Shown here one piece after another: positions 1 to 8,455 of a stretch of DNA of 64,000 nt. This stretch comes from Rhodococcus jostii RHA1 (GTDB lineage: Bacteria > Actinomycetota > Actinomycetes > Mycobacteriales > Mycobacteriaceae): contig NC_008269.1 of assembly GCF_000014565.1 (NCBI RefSeq), positions 682,001 through 746,000 on the forward strand, written 5' to 3'. Below the pieces are notes generated by a model. That model saw only the letters and a list, made by a program, of their open reading frames with translations, was not told the origin of the DNA and made no database searches. The position numbers were made by a program, and so were the translations under genes. The number at the start of each line of letters is the position of its first letter. Position 1 is the stretch's first letter.

Positions 1-2
1 TG

Positions 3-524
3 ACCTCGATCCTCGCCAATGTCGATGTCATCCGGCTCGCCAACCTGATCGGCCAGATCCAGGAAATCGCCTGGGCAGCCGTGGAGAAACTCCTCCCACC
101 ACCCGGGCAGGCGCCCGACCCACTCGGCGCCGGAGCCGCCATGACCGGACTGCTGCCCGTCGGCCTCGACATCGCCTCGGTCGCGGTGAACATGCTCACC
201 GGCAAGGCCACCAAAACCGACCCGGCCCTCCTCGGCAAACAAGCCCACACTGCTCCAACCCCGATCAACGCCCAAGCGCAGAATCTCGACCTGAACGGGC
301 AGAATCTCGACCTGAACGGACTGACCGGATCGCTGACCACGATGGCCAACTCCCAAGGTGCCGACGATCTCACCGCCCTGGTCGCCGAGGGGTTGAAAGC
401 CGCATCATTCTTCGCCTCCGGCGCCCACACCGACTACAACCACCTCGTCGTCGACAACGCCGGCCGCACCGCCATCCAATGGCTCACCGACTGGCTCAAC
501 CTCCAGATCGACCGGGCCGCGTAA
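3..524 (+). CDS. Secreted cutinase-like protein, C-terminal part (5' end outside window)
   Basis: The frame is already open at the left edge, so only about the last 173 residues are present. They match the last quarter of the complete cutinase-like protein that ends at 38613: shared blocks IGQIQEIAW, VEKLLPPPG and PLGAGAAM, and the tail GAHT-Y...DNAGR...DWLNLQI. The tail holds the His that would complete a cutinase Ser-Asp-His triad. Two tandem QNLDLNG units (a 21-bp duplication) are absent from the paralog. A Zn-ribbon gene follows 45 bp downstream, as at the second locus. A secreted serine esterase is the likely class; the substrate is unknown. Confidence 0.75.
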   Translation, partial: TSILANVDVIRLANLIGQIQEIAWAAVEKLLPPPGQAPDPLGAGAAMTGLLPVGLDIASVAVNMLTGKATKTDPALLGKQAHTAPTPINAQAQNLDLNGQNLDLNGLTGSLTTMANSQGADDLTALVAEGLKAASFFASGAHTDYNHLVVDNAGRTAIQWLTDWLNLQIDRAA

Positions 525-569
525 CCGCCTTCTACCAATGATCCTGCACGTGAAGAGAGGCGAAACGCC

Positions 570-854
570 ATGGCCCCATCACGATCACACAATCCCGCTG
601 CCCGGTGGATCTGGTGCAGGCGCTGCAAACTCCGAAGCTACCTCGCCCGATCAGACGCCAAGAGCGTCCGCAGACGCCATCACGGATCGAAAGGACTCTC
701 GGTGTTCCCCTGCCCCCACAATCCCGGCCAGTACCACGTCGGACACCGCCCCACCGCCCTCACCCACGGAGCCATCGACCGCCGCAGACTACGTAACCAA
801 GCACTCAAAGACCCCGAGTCGGTCACCGACCGGGACCCACCACCAACGCGTTAG
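570..854 (+). CDS. Small Zn-ribbon protein (paralog of the gene at 45428)
   Basis: This encodes 94 residues. A CxxC pair (CRRC) is followed by a basic stretch and then CPH-x5-YHVGH, the usual layout of a small actinobacterial zinc ribbon (CxxC...C-P-H...H-x-G-H). It is clearly related to the gene at 45428 (NPAARW, SDAK, GL-VF-CPH, GHRP-AL). A purine-rich ribosome site (gaagagagg) lies upstream of the ATG. The frame was chosen because it is the one conserved in the paralog. The role is unknown; nucleic-acid binding is plausible. Both copies sit directly after a cutinase-like gene. Confidence 0.7.
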   Translation: MAPSRSHNPAARWIWCRRCKLRSYLARSDAKSVRRRHHGSKGLSVFPCPHNPGQYHVGHRPTALTHGAIDRRRLRNQALKDPESVTDRDPPPTR

Positions 855-915
855 CACAGCAACAGCCTGCACCCACCGAAGACTTCGACACATGCGCCTC
901 GAAGAAGGAGATCCT

Positions 916-1032
916 ATGCAAGGCACCGAGGAGGAAGACTCACCGATCAGTCGACCCTGCAGCAAATCAGAAGACACGGGCGACCTCGCGCAACGCTTGG
1001 TGAAACTGAACTCAACAAGGAAACTAATATGA
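916..1032 (+). CDS. 38-residue polar peptide, coupled to the next gene
   Basis: A short frame starts at an ATG preceded by gaaggag at 7-8 bp and ends in an ATGA overlap with the amidohydrolase start, the arrangement expected for translational coupling. The product is acidic at the N terminus (GTEEEDS) and basic at the C terminus. No family is recognised. It may only serve to couple translation, or it may be a real small protein. Confidence 0.4.
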   Translation: MQGTEEEDSPISRPCSKSEDTGDLAQRLVKLNSTRKLI

Positions 1033-1838
1033 CCTCCTGCCACATTCAGGCCGGCCACGCGGATTCGCCGGTCATCTTGCACGTCCCGCATGCCTCCCGC
1101 TCCATCCCCGACACGGTCCGTGCCGGAATACTCCTGAGCAATGACGAGTTGCAGCTAGAGCTGGACGAATCAACCGACACTGCAACAGATCACATCGCCA
1201 TACGTGCTGCGGAACTCCTCGCATCCGGGCGCCCGCGACCCTGGCTGGCCATCAACCAAATTTCCCGCCTCGTCATCGACCCAGAAAGATTCCCCGGCGA
1301 CGACGAGCCCATGAACGCCGTCGGCAGGGGAGCCGTATACACCCGGACCTGCAACCGCGCGCTGCTCCGGCTCGAACCCGCCGCGGACGCGCAACGACTG
1401 ATGGACTCCTATTACCAGCCCTACACCGCCGCACTCACCGGCCTGGTCGACGACAGGATCGCCACTACCGGCGCAGCCGTCATCATCGACGTCCACTCCT
1501 ACCCGCGACACCCTTCCCGATTCGAGAACCCCAACAAGCCCCGCCCCGCGCTCTGCCTCGGCACCGACGACTTCCACACCCCCGGCTGGCTCCGCGAACA
1601 GGCCCTTGACGCCTTCGCGCCGCTCGGCGACATCGCCACCAACACCCCATACACCGGGTGCTATGTCCCCCTCAACCGCTACCAGCACGACCCGCGGGTG
1701 ACCGCCGTGATGATCGAACTTCGCCGCGACCAGTACCTCGCAACGCCGAGCGCCGCGAACCCGGCCAAGGTGGACGCACTCGCCAGCATGCTCGCAACCC
1801 TCGTCGCCCACTGCACTCCGAAAGTGGCCGCCGACTGA
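1029..1838 (+). CDS. N-formylglutamate amidohydrolase-family protein
   Basis: The 269-residue length is normal for the family (HutG type, zinc-dependent, releasing formate from N-formyl amino acids). Visible family motifs are HVPHASRSIP near residue 20 (metal-binding His), an INQISRLVIDPERFPGDD block, DVHSYP near residue 156 and LCLGTDDFHTP. The start overlaps the preceding small frame and the stop overlaps the next start (TGATG), so it sits inside a tightly packed operon. No histidine-utilisation genes are nearby, so a hydrolase acting on another formyl or amide substrate is as likely as true HutG activity. Confidence 0.8.
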   Translation: MTSCHIQAGHADSPVILHVPHASRSIPDTVRAGILLSNDELQLELDESTDTATDHIAIRAAELLASGRPRPWLAINQISRLVIDPERFPGDDEPMNAVGRGAVYTRTCNRALLRLEPAADAQRLMDSYYQPYTAALTGLVDDRIATTGAAVIIDVHSYPRHPSRFENPNKPRPALCLGTDDFHTPGWLREQALDAFAPLGDIATNTPYTGCYVPLNRYQHDPRVTAVMIELRRDQYLATPSAANPAKVDALASMLATLVAHCTPKVAAD

Positions 1839-2989
1839 TGTGCCAACCCAAACCCGGGCCACGCTGCTCCCCGCACATGCGCATCCGACTCATCCGCGCC
1901 CGCACCAAACTGAACGATGCACTCCACGCACTTGCTGAAGATCCCGACAACAACACCCTCAAGCACCGCGTTCGTCGAGCCGAAGCCGCCGTCGCAGAAC
2001 ATGCCGCACTGTACGACTCCACCCCAGTCGGCCAGAACGAACTTCGCGAAGCAATCGCACACGAGAACAACGACACTGCTCGCAACCTGCTCAACCAACG
2101 AATGGCCGCCGCTGAAGCGTTGCGCGCACAACAGATACACGCGATGCACAATGGTCAGCAGGACCCAACTGCAAAGGACAATCACTATGAGCAACGAACC
2201 AATGCTGACCCAGGAACAACGGGAATCGTTCTGGCGTCTACACGGGTGGCGCCCGAACCTGCCGGACAGCAAGCGCCGGGAGATCGAGCAGTACTGGACC
2301 GACCCGGAGATCGTGGAGGCCGAAGCCCTCGGATTCTGATCTCCGGCCGCGAGATCACTCCCGTCGCCGAACACACTCTCTCATCGCCCATATGCGAGCG
2401 GCTGGCCGCAAAAGGTGTCAGCACACCAACGCTGTACGAACTCGACCAACGCGACGCAGACCTGTATCGAGAGCAGATGCTCGCACTCCGAAACAACAAT
2501 CCCTACGCGGCCTCTGTCTACGTCTACGACACTCACGAGTACCGCGGAATGCGGATGCTCGTCACCGACGACGGGAAGGCCGGCGTCGCAGTCAACGGCG
2601 ATGAGGTTGTCTCCGTCTTCGCGCACAACGATTGTGCTCATCCAAGGGCGGCATACGCGCTGCTCTCTCAGGCAACCGAAATCGGCGGGCACCGACTGGA
2701 TTGCTTCGACACAGTGCTTCCCAAGATCTACGCGCAATCGGGATTCGTCCCGGTCGCCCGCCTCGCCTGGAACGACGACTACGCACCCGATGGCTGGAAC
2801 TACAGCACATACCGGAACTTCAACAACGGACGGCCCGACGTCGTCTTCATGGCCTACGACCCAGCAGCAATCGGTTCGAAGTACACCAATACGGCCGCCA
2901 ACTATGTCGACAACTACGACACGGGGATCGAGTCTGCCCGGAACTACTCGTCTCGCAGGACCTCTGCACCTAGTCCGGCAGAGCGGTAA
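1838..2989 (+). CDS. Protein with Met-Cys N-terminal module and C-terminal GNAT-like domain
   Basis: The N terminus (MCQPKPGPRCSPH) resembles the MCRSK...RRCPGC start of the ADP-ribosyltransferase protein at 46094 and is followed by a charged helical region to about residue 110. The last 150 residues are globular (NNNPYAASVYVY, RGMRMLVTDDGKAGVA, GDEVVSVFA, IYAQSGFVPV) and look like a GNAT acetyltransferase fold. Residues 117-170 are low-quality sequence because another frame (2187..2339) codes there, so the single long frame may join two former genes. It starts on the stop of the amidohydrolase. A polymorphic toxin-like arrangement is possible but unproven. Confidence 0.55.
   Translation: MCQPKPGPRCSPHMRIRLIRARTKLNDALHALAEDPDNNTLKHRVRRAEAAVAEHAALYDSTPVGQNELREAIAHENNDTARNLLNQRMAAAEALRAQQIHAMHNGQQDPTAKDNHYEQRTNADPGTTGIVLASTRVAPEPAGQQAPGDRAVLDRPGDRGGRSPRILISGREITPVAEHTLSSPICERLAAKGVSTPTLYELDQRDADLYREQMLALRNNNPYAASVYVYDTHEYRGMRMLVTDDGKAGVAVNGDEVVSVFAHNDCAHPRAAYALLSQATEIGGHRLDCFDTVLPKIYAQSGFVPVARLAWNDDYAPDGWNYSTYRNFNNGRPDVVFMAYDPAAIGSKYTNTAANYVDNYDTGIESARNYSSRRTSAPSPAER
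2187..2339 (+). CDS. 50-residue protein nested in another reading frame
   Basis: The ATG is preceded by aaagga at 7 bp. The product (MSNEPMLTQEQRESFWRLHG..., then an SKRREIEQYW helix) has ordinary soluble-protein composition, whereas the overlapping frame here is proline- and glycine-rich and looks non-coding. It was either inserted between two parts of the surrounding gene or it overlaps it. No family is recognised. Confidence 0.45.
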   Translation: MSNEPMLTQEQRESFWRLHGWRPNLPDSKRREIEQYWTDPEIVEAEALGF

Positions 2990-3461
2990 CCACCGAAGCG
3001 GACGCGGGCGTACCGGCTAGAACTCTGCTCGCACGACCATGCACGGCCGTGCATGGTCGTTTGCCACCAAGCTGTCCCCTCGCCTCCCCATCCTGGCGGT
3101 GATGACGGCGGGACGGGTCGCACATGCCTATGGCGCAGATTTCGATCAGGGCGGTGTCCTGCACAATTGCAACCACCGGGGACTCGACCCGCAGCATCTG
3201 GCCCACCGGGGCGGTGGGGCATCATGCGTGTCTACTCGCATGCGGAAGAGGTCCACGACGACGAGATCCGGGCCGGAATACTGCGAGTTGTGAGTGCGGG
3301 CGGAATCCGAGAGCGATCCCGCTGCCCTCGCTGCCGAGCTGAACCGGGCCCACCTGCTCTGACCTGCACGAACCATCGACAGTCCACACAGAAGGAGGGG
3401 TTCTGACCCCGTCTGAACTGCTCCTGCTTGACGCATACCCATATCGGCATATGATGCTCTC
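2990..3461 (+). other. Gene-free interval with a long palindrome
   Basis: I see no credible gene in this stretch. It holds the palindrome at 3033 and, near its end, an AT-richer stretch (catatcggcatatgatg) just before the ArsR start that could be promoter or operator. Confidence 0.5.
3033..3060. repeat. Perfect 28-bp palindrome
   Basis: The half-site ACGACCATGCACGG is followed immediately by its exact reverse complement. There is no spacer, so it suits a dimeric DNA-binding protein better than a terminator. Its inner CGTGCATG also occurs in the direct repeats at 33043 and 33071. Confidence 0.8.
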
Positions 3462-3803
3462 ATGGCACGAGCAGCGACGACATCGGACGTCTTCAACGCG
3501 ATCGCTGAGCCGCAGCGCCGGGAGATCCTGGCACTGCTGCGGGCGGGTGAGCGGCCGGTGACCGAGTTGGCCCAGGAGCTGGGGTTGACCCAGCCGGGGG
3601 CGTCCAAACACCTGCGGGTGCTCCGGGAGGTCGGGCTGGTGCGGGACCGCAAGGCAGGCAAGCAGCGCCTGTACGGCCTTGACGCCCGCGGGCTGCGACC
3701 GGTCCACGAGTGGACCGGCGGGTTCGAGCAGTTCTGGAACGAGAGGTTCGACCGGCTGGACGCGTACGTGCACGACCTCAAACAGGCAAGGCAGGAGGAG
3801 TGA
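3462..3803 (+). CDS. ArsR/SmtB-type winged-helix repressor
   Basis: The 113 residues match the helix-turn-helix_20 type found beside SRPBCC genes: FNAIAEPQRREILALL, VTELAQELGLTQPGASKHLRVLREVGLV, then a KAGKQRLYGL wing and EQFWNERFDRLDAYV. No metal-binding Cys pair is present, so the inducer is probably not a metal. The adjacent SRPBCC gene and interrupted RibD-like gene form the usual operon that such repressors control themselves. Confidence 0.88.
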   Translation: MARAATTSDVFNAIAEPQRREILALLRAGERPVTELAQELGLTQPGASKHLRVLREVGLVRDRKAGKQRLYGLDARGLRPVHEWTGGFEQFWNERFDRLDAYVHDLKQARQEE

Positions 3804-3929
3804 CCGATGGCAACAGGATGGGGCTCCGGCGCAGTCAGCGACCACCGCACGACGGCTCCGCCGGAGCAACGCAACACAGCACACCCCAGATCAAGCACCA
3901 CACGAAAAGTCACACGAAGGGAAACCCGG

Positions 3930-4436
3930 ATGCGTTCGGTACGAGGAGCAACCGTTGGCGACGGCACGGCCGACCGCGAGATAGTGATCACCCGGGTCAT
4001 CAGTGCCCCACAGGAGCTGGTGTTCAAGGCGTTCACCGAAGTCCGGCACCTGTCGCGGTGGTGGGGCCCGGATGGATTCACCACCACCACGCGAGCGTTC
4101 GAGTTCCGCGTCGGCGGAGAGTGGAACTTCGTGATGCACGGACCGGACGGTACGGACTACCAGGAGTGGATCTCCTGGACAGAGATCGCCCCACCGGAGC
4201 GGATCGCGTTGCTACATGGTGAGTCCCGCGGCGACCCGAACGCTTTCGAGTCGGTCTTGACATTCGAGTCCGACGGCGCCGCGGCGACCCGGATCGAGAT
4301 GCACACCCTGTTCCCCACCAAGGAGCTGCGCGACGAGGCGATCGAGAAGTACCACGCGATCGAGGGCGGCCAGCAGACCCTGAGCAACCTGGCTGCCTAC
4401 GTCGCCGAGATCGTTCGGAAGGAAGTGGAGGGCTGA
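3930..4436 (+). CDS. SRPBCC (AHSA1-type) domain protein
   Basis: The 168-residue product carries the Bet-v1/AHSA1 signature: REIVITRVISAPQELVFKAFTEVRHLSRWWGPDGFTT, GGEWNFVMHGPDG, WTEIAPPERIALLHG and a GGQQTLSNLAAYV C-terminal helix. The ATG at 3930 was chosen because gaaggga lies just upstream; an earlier in-frame start would add an unconserved Thr-rich stretch. These proteins form a hydrophobic ligand pocket. Pairing with ArsR and a RibD-like reductase is common in actinobacteria, but substrates are not established. Confidence 0.85.
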   Translation: MRSVRGATVGDGTADREIVITRVISAPQELVFKAFTEVRHLSRWWGPDGFTTTTRAFEFRVGGEWNFVMHGPDGTDYQEWISWTEIAPPERIALLHGESRGDPNAFESVLTFESDGAAATRIEMHTLFPTKELRDEAIEKYHAIEGGQQTLSNLAAYVAEIVRKEVEG

Positions 4437-5056
4437 TGGCCGGGAAACTGTTCTTCAGCGTGTCGATGTCGCTCGATGGATTCATCGCGCCCGAGTCCCT
4501 CGGGGACTTGATGGGATAGCAGTGGATGGAGCTGCAGCAGTGGATATTCCCGCAGCGGTTCTTCAGGGAGAACCCGAAGCTCGGCGAGGGCGGCGAGGAA
4601 GGGGGCGACAACGACATCGTGCAGGAGACGTTCGAGCGCACCGGCGCGAGCGTGATGGGCAAGCGCATGTTCGACGCGGGCGAGCAGGCGTGGCCGGAGG
4701 AGGCGCCGTTTCACACGCAGGTCTTCGTCGTGACGCACGAGAAGCGTGACCCGTGGGAGCGCCCGGGTGGGACCACCTTCCACTTCGTCAACGACGGCAT
4801 CGAGCCCGCACTCGACCAGGCCCGCGAGGCCGCCGGGAACCGGGACGTCCGCATAGCGGGCGGCGGCGCGACGATCCTGGAGTACGTGAACGCCGGCCCG
4901 ATCGACGAGTTCTCGATCGCGTTGTCACCCGTACTGTTCGGCTCCGGAATTCGCCTGTTCGACGGCGTGGACGCGGGCCGCGTGGCCCTGGAGCAGGTCC
5001 GCGCGGAGCCGACGCGGCGGGTGACCCATCTGACTTACGCAGTCCGGGAACGGTAA
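4436..5056 (+). pseudogene. RibD/dihydrofolate-reductase-like protein, interrupted by an amber codon
   Basis: The start overlaps the SRPBCC stop (TGATG). The frame reads MAGKLFFSVSMSLDGFIAPE, the typical RibD_C start, then meets TAG at 4517..4519 (codon 28) and continues in the same frame through ETFERTGASVMGKRMFD, PVFVVTHEK-like sequence, IAGGGATILEYVNAG and SPVLFGSGIRLFDG to a normal end. Apart from that codon the gene is intact, so the nonsense change is recent, or a base-call error. An internal start at 4526 would lose the NADPH-binding N-terminal strand. Confidence 0.75.
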
Positions 5057-5104
5057 CTGTCTCGAACTCGGCGCTCCGCCGGTGTCCTCGGTGATCCCGG
5101 GCAT

Positions 5105-5302
5105 GACCATGACGCCGGAGGGGCCGATCTCCGCCTCGACACGAGGTTCTCCTGGAGCCACGTCGAATACGGCACCGCGAGTGTCCTCACGGCGCTGAGT
5201 GGTTACCTGGATCGGTCCCTGGACACCCGCTCGTTGTGGCCGGCGATCATGACGCACGGCATCTACGACCTGTTCGTCTTTTGGGTGATGATTCGGATGT
5301 GA
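5105..5302 (+). pseudogene. Remnant of a CPBP-type intramembrane protease C terminus
   Basis: One frame with no start reads ...RFSWSHVEYG...SLWPAIMTHGIYDLFVFWVM. The SLWPAI-x2-HGIYD block resembles the last conserved motif of CPBP/Abi intramembrane metalloproteases. Only some 65 residues remain, so this is a fragment and the family call is tentative. Confidence 0.35.
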
Positions 5303-5388
5303 CGGCTGGGGCCCTGGTCTGCGTGGTCCACCACTCTCGGACGGGTTGTGCCATGCTGTGGGCACAGTGTCGAAGTCGCGGGGGTGAC

Positions 5389-5589
5389 ATGACTGTTCAT
5401 ACGTTGGTGCGATCCACAGGCAGGCGCGGCTGGACGGTGCGATGTGATCTGTGCGAGCGCACCTTCGCCGCTCCGTTGGCAGGCCGGCCCGAGGCGGTGG
5501 CGTTCGCCGAGACGAATGGGTGGATCGTCGGCGAGCGCACGTGGTGCCCGATGTGTGCGGCGGCCCACACCTCTCGCCGCACAGCCTGA
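5389..5589 (+). CDS. 66-residue CxxC...CxxC zinc-ribbon protein
   Basis: The product is MTVHTLVRSTGRRGWTVRCD, LCERTF, an alanine-rich helix, GWIVGERTWCPMC and AAAHTSRRTA: two CxxC knuckles about 38 residues apart. It is nearly identical to the gene at 55772, and a degenerate relative lies at 57294. The ATG was chosen because this start is conserved in both copies. It is followed 99 bp later by the 159-residue gene, and the pair is duplicated as a unit. A DNA- or RNA-binding accessory role is plausible; the function is unknown. Confidence 0.75.
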   Translation: MTVHTLVRSTGRRGWTVRCDLCERTFAAPLAGRPEAVAFAETNGWIVGERTWCPMCAAAHTSRRTA

Positions 5590-5688
5590 AATCGCCGGTC
5601 CACAGCCCTGACCCGGAACTCGGGGGCGGTTGCCGGGCTGTGAGGATGGGCTCGAAGGTTTCGTCTTGCGTTGAAGGGAACGGGTGTG

Positions 5689-6168
5689 ATGGGGGAGCTG
5701 GCCGCGGCGAGCAAGGTGCATGTGATGGTGTCGTACTGGTGGAGCCGCGGCGACGGTCTCGCCAACCACCAGCTCGGCCAGATCCTCACCCGTGCAGCAG
5801 GTATGGACCAGGTGGATCTCGCCGATCCGCAGTCGATCGACCGGGCGCTGAGGATCGCGGTCGCCGATTCTACGGTGCTGGCCGAGCTGGACCAGTGGTG
5901 GCAGATGGTCGAAACCCGCAGGGCCGGCAACGGCACCCGCAACCCGGGTCTGGGTCTGGATCAGTCGATTCGGTACCTCACCGATCGGCTCGATGCCGCC
6001 GCCGTCACTCCGGAGGTGCTCGGCGAGTGCCGCCGGCAGGTCGCCGCGGTCGATCAGGCGATCATCGGCGCGAAGGACCTTCCCGAACTCGCGCACCCGG
6101 ATGCGGAGATGCTGGATCTTCTCGGCCGCTACCTGGAGGCGCGTTCCCGAGTGCTGGCCCTGGCGTGA
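5689..6168 (+). CDS. 159-residue helical protein of unknown function
   Basis: The start ATG follows gaaggga at 9 bp and matches the start of the paralog at 56073. Conserved features are YWWSRGDGLANHQLGQILTR, a QWWQMVETRRAGNGTRNPGL loop and a C-terminal helical pair (VAAVDQAII, LLGRYLEARSRVLAL). There is no signal peptide and no membrane segment. I do not recognise the family. Conservation with its Zn-ribbon neighbour in both copies suggests that the two proteins act together. The gene is convergent with the PLD gene, and a 13-bp repeat lies between them. Confidence 0.75.
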   Translation: MGELAAASKVHVMVSYWWSRGDGLANHQLGQILTRAAGMDQVDLADPQSIDRALRIAVADSTVLAELDQWWQMVETRRAGNGTRNPGLGLDQSIRYLTDRLDAAAVTPEVLGECRRQVAAVDQAIIGAKDLPELAHPDAEMLDLLGRYLEARSRVLALA

Positions 6169-6300
6169 CCCCACTCGGGTGAGCCGGTGCCAGGCGCGGG
6201 CCCACAGGGTTGGACCGGCGAACCGCCACCGGAGGAAGCGACCTGCCAGCATTGCCGGTGGGGCCGGTGGTGTCCGCGATGAGGCGGCTCGCCGATCAGA

Positions 6301-6313
6301 TGGGACGTGTCGT
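6301..6313 (+). repeat. 13-bp dispersed motif, copy 1
   Basis: Reads TGGGACGTGTCGT (one mismatch to GGGGACRTGTCRT). It lies between the convergent 159-residue and PLD genes. Confidence 0.6.
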
Positions 6314-6348
6314 TCCCACTGGTGAAGGCGGATAAATCTCTGGACGAT

Positions 6349-7296
6349 TCAGAGGTTCCAGAGTTGGAGCAGAGCGGTCCGCAGGCTGGCGGAGGCGATC
6401 CGGTGATCGGCCCGTAGCCGGGGATTGGGGTGTCCGAGGTCGGCGAGGGTTTGTTCCGCGTCCGGCACCGGGAGGGGCGAGAGGTCGGTGCGGCTGCGCA
6501 GCAAGTGACCGATGGCGCCAGGCGTGCGGGGGATCGCGATCGCCTCGGAATCCACCACCGCGGGCGGGTAGATCCATTCGTTGTCGGCGGTGACGAAGAC
6601 CAGGACGTCACCTTGCTTCAAGCGGGTGTCGGACTTGTCGTGGTGGAACCATTCGAGCTGGTATTTCGCGGCCGGCCCGGCAGGGGCGCGGTGGTGGCGG
6701 GCCTGGGTGGTCCAGGTGTGGTGTTCGGTGGGGCTGGGTTCATATTCGACGATGTGCCGCAAAAACATTCGGGTGATCTTGGCGGGCAGGAACCCGGGGT
6801 CGACTTGTCCGCGGCCGCTGACGCCGGGGATCGGCACTGCTCGCCCGATCTGCCATTGCGCGGTGGCGTTGTCGAGGAACGCCTGATCGACCTCGGTGAT
6901 CTCCTCGATGCCGTCGATGAACTTCCGGACGGCAGCGACAACCTGGGGGTCGTCGGTGATGACCACCGCCTCGTCGGCGATGGTGGAGCTGTGGGAGGCG
7001 TTGGCGGAGCCGATGACCGCCTGCCGGTCGGAGGCGATGACATTGGCGTGCAGGTTCGGCGACGACAGCACCCGAACTCCGGCGTCCAGGTAGTAGGCGA
7101 GTGCTACCGGGGAGGTCAGGTGTGCGCGTACCGCGGCGCGGGAGGCGTTGACGACGAGGACGTCTCCGGCACGTAGCGGCAGCAGGGTGGGTGCGTCTTG
7201 GCCGAGGTGGGCGATCGCGGCACGGCGGGGCCCGCGCGTGCGGACGGCGCGGGTGATGGGCGGCCACGGGCTCGGTCCGTGGAAGGTGGTCTCCAT
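6349..7296 (-). CDS. PLD-fold (phospholipase D-like) protein, paralog 1
   Basis: This encodes 315 residues. The N-terminal half has the PLD-like fold: FHGPSPWPPITRAVRTRG, LGQDAPTLLPLRAGDVLVVNAS, then SSPNLHANVIASD-x-QAVIGSANAS, the HxK-x4-D...GSxN region. The Lys is replaced by Asn here (HAN), whereas the paralog at 31980 has HAK. The C-terminal half carries WIYPPAVVDSEAIAIP and a helical tail. No signal peptide is seen. Nuclease or phosphodiesterase activity is typical of intact family members; with the Lys changed it may be inactive. The start METTFHG matches MGTTFHG of the paralog. Confidence 0.75.
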   Translation of the reverse strand: METTFHGPSPWPPITRAVRTRGPRRAAIAHLGQDAPTLLPLRAGDVLVVNASRAAVRAHLTSPVALAYYLDAGVRVLSSPNLHANVIASDRQAVIGSANASHSSTIADEAVVITDDPQVVAAVRKFIDGIEEITEVDQAFLDNATAQWQIGRAVPIPGVSGRGQVDPGFLPAKITRMFLRHIVEYEPSPTEHHTWTTQARHHRAPAGPAAKYQLEWFHHDKSDTRLKQGDVLVFVTADNEWIYPPAVVDSEAIAIPRTPGAIGHLLRSRTDLSPLPVPDAEQTLADLGHPNPRLRADHRIASASLRTALLQLWNL

Positions 7297-8311
7297 ATCC
7301 GAAACGGTAGCGGGTGCGAACACCCGATTGGGTGGATCCGGGATCAGTGGCGGCGTGTTCAACGGCTGGATGCAGGCCACCTAGCTGTGAAGATGGCACG
7401 TCCCCTCCCTCTCACGGGACTGATTCGCAGAGGCCGCTATTGGTGGGAAGTGGACGTCGTCACGGGCACCCTCGGTTGTGATGTCGAAACCGGAGTGCTC
7501 GTTTAGCTGGGTTCCTCTACGTGCCAAACTATCTCGCAAAGCTGGAATGGATACGGTGCCGCTGCCCGGCACCACTCGCGCGTGCCGAGGCCGGCGACGA
7601 GAAACGCCCACATCGTCAGTACTTACGAATAGGCGACGCCCGCAGCATGCGCAAGTGCGGCGGCGGTCGGCAACAAGACGAGTTGCGCCTGCTGAGTGCG
7701 CTCAATTCGCTCCAGTACCGCCGAGTATGTTCGGATTCATGGCACACGGTTCATTCAGTTGCGGGCTGACCTGCGCTGTGATCCTCGCGCATCGCCGGCG
7801 GTATGAGCGCCCGGGGCGCCTGCCGACCCCGAGCAATTGCCGATGAAAGGCGGGCTGCCCGGTCTGGCCCGTCAGCACTATTGAAACCACCATCTCGGTG
7901 GTCCCCGTACGCCTCCCAAGCGTTGGCCCAGGCCAGCGGATGGCCGCTCGTAGCCGGCGATCGTAGAACACCAGTGTCACACGCAGTGAAGCGCTGATCA
8001 CCCTGCACGAAGGGAAGTATCGGCCGGTCGTGTCGGGTTTCGGCTGTCGACTGGTCGTCGAGGTCAGGCGAACTCCCGGCGCGACATCCGAAAACCGACA
8101 CGGAAATGGGGATGTCGGTTGCCATTCGACCTGAGGCCTGAGCGCGCAGGCCGGACCTGCGGTGCAGACGGGACGCCGCCGCCGCTGAACACCGGCACGA
8201 ACTCCTGCCAGTCGAACTCGAGGGCGTGTGCATATTCGCCATCGTCGTGGTCGGGATGTCGGACGTATGATCGACGGACCGTCGGGGGCGCCCACGCGGA
8301 AGGGATGTCCA
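7297..8311. other. Gene-poor interval, about 1 kb
   Basis: No frame here shows a recognisable domain or convincing codon use. It contains one copy of the 13-bp motif at 7393 and probable gene debris. Confidence 0.5.
7393..7405 (-). repeat. 13-bp dispersed motif, copy 2
   Basis: Reads GGGGACGTGCCAT on the minus strand (one mismatch). It lies about 97 bp upstream of the PLD start and points toward it. Confidence 0.55.
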
Positions 8312-8395
8312 ATGGACAATTGGTGGCTGTACTACAGCCCGTTTCCCCAACCTGTCCGGGAATGGCTGTGGCTGATCGTGCAGCAGATCTGGTAG
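8312..8395 (+). CDS. 27-residue Trp-rich membrane-active-looking peptide
   Basis: ATG follows ggaaggg at 8 bp, a strong ribosome site. The product begins MDNWWLYYSPFPQPVREW and ends WLIVQQIW: five Trp and two Tyr in 27 residues, with a short hydrophobic C-terminal helix. A possible -10 (TATGAT) lies about 40 bp upstream of the start. No family is recognised. The composition suggests membrane association. It could also be a leader peptide, but no gene follows on this strand. Confidence 0.45.
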   Translation: MDNWWLYYSPFPQPVREWLWLIVQQIW

Positions 8396-8455
8396 CGCGC
8401 TGACGGTCCCGGACGTCCACCTCCTGCGGTCCTCTTGGCGAGTCTGCACCCCATA

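Larger units (their letters stand above)
5341..6571. repeat. Cassette duplication, copy A
   Basis: This stretch is homologous to 55725..56953. Homology starts at a shared upstream block (GGTTGTGCCATGCTG) ahead of the Zn-ribbon gene, runs through the 159-residue gene and ends inside the PLD gene after ggcgggtag. Copy A is intact. Confidence 0.8.

Noticed and set aside
538..1032. 164-codon plus-strand frame across the Zn-ribbon gene
   Set aside because: The overlapping frame at 570 is conserved in the paralog at 45428. Only the last 38 codons, with their own start, are kept.
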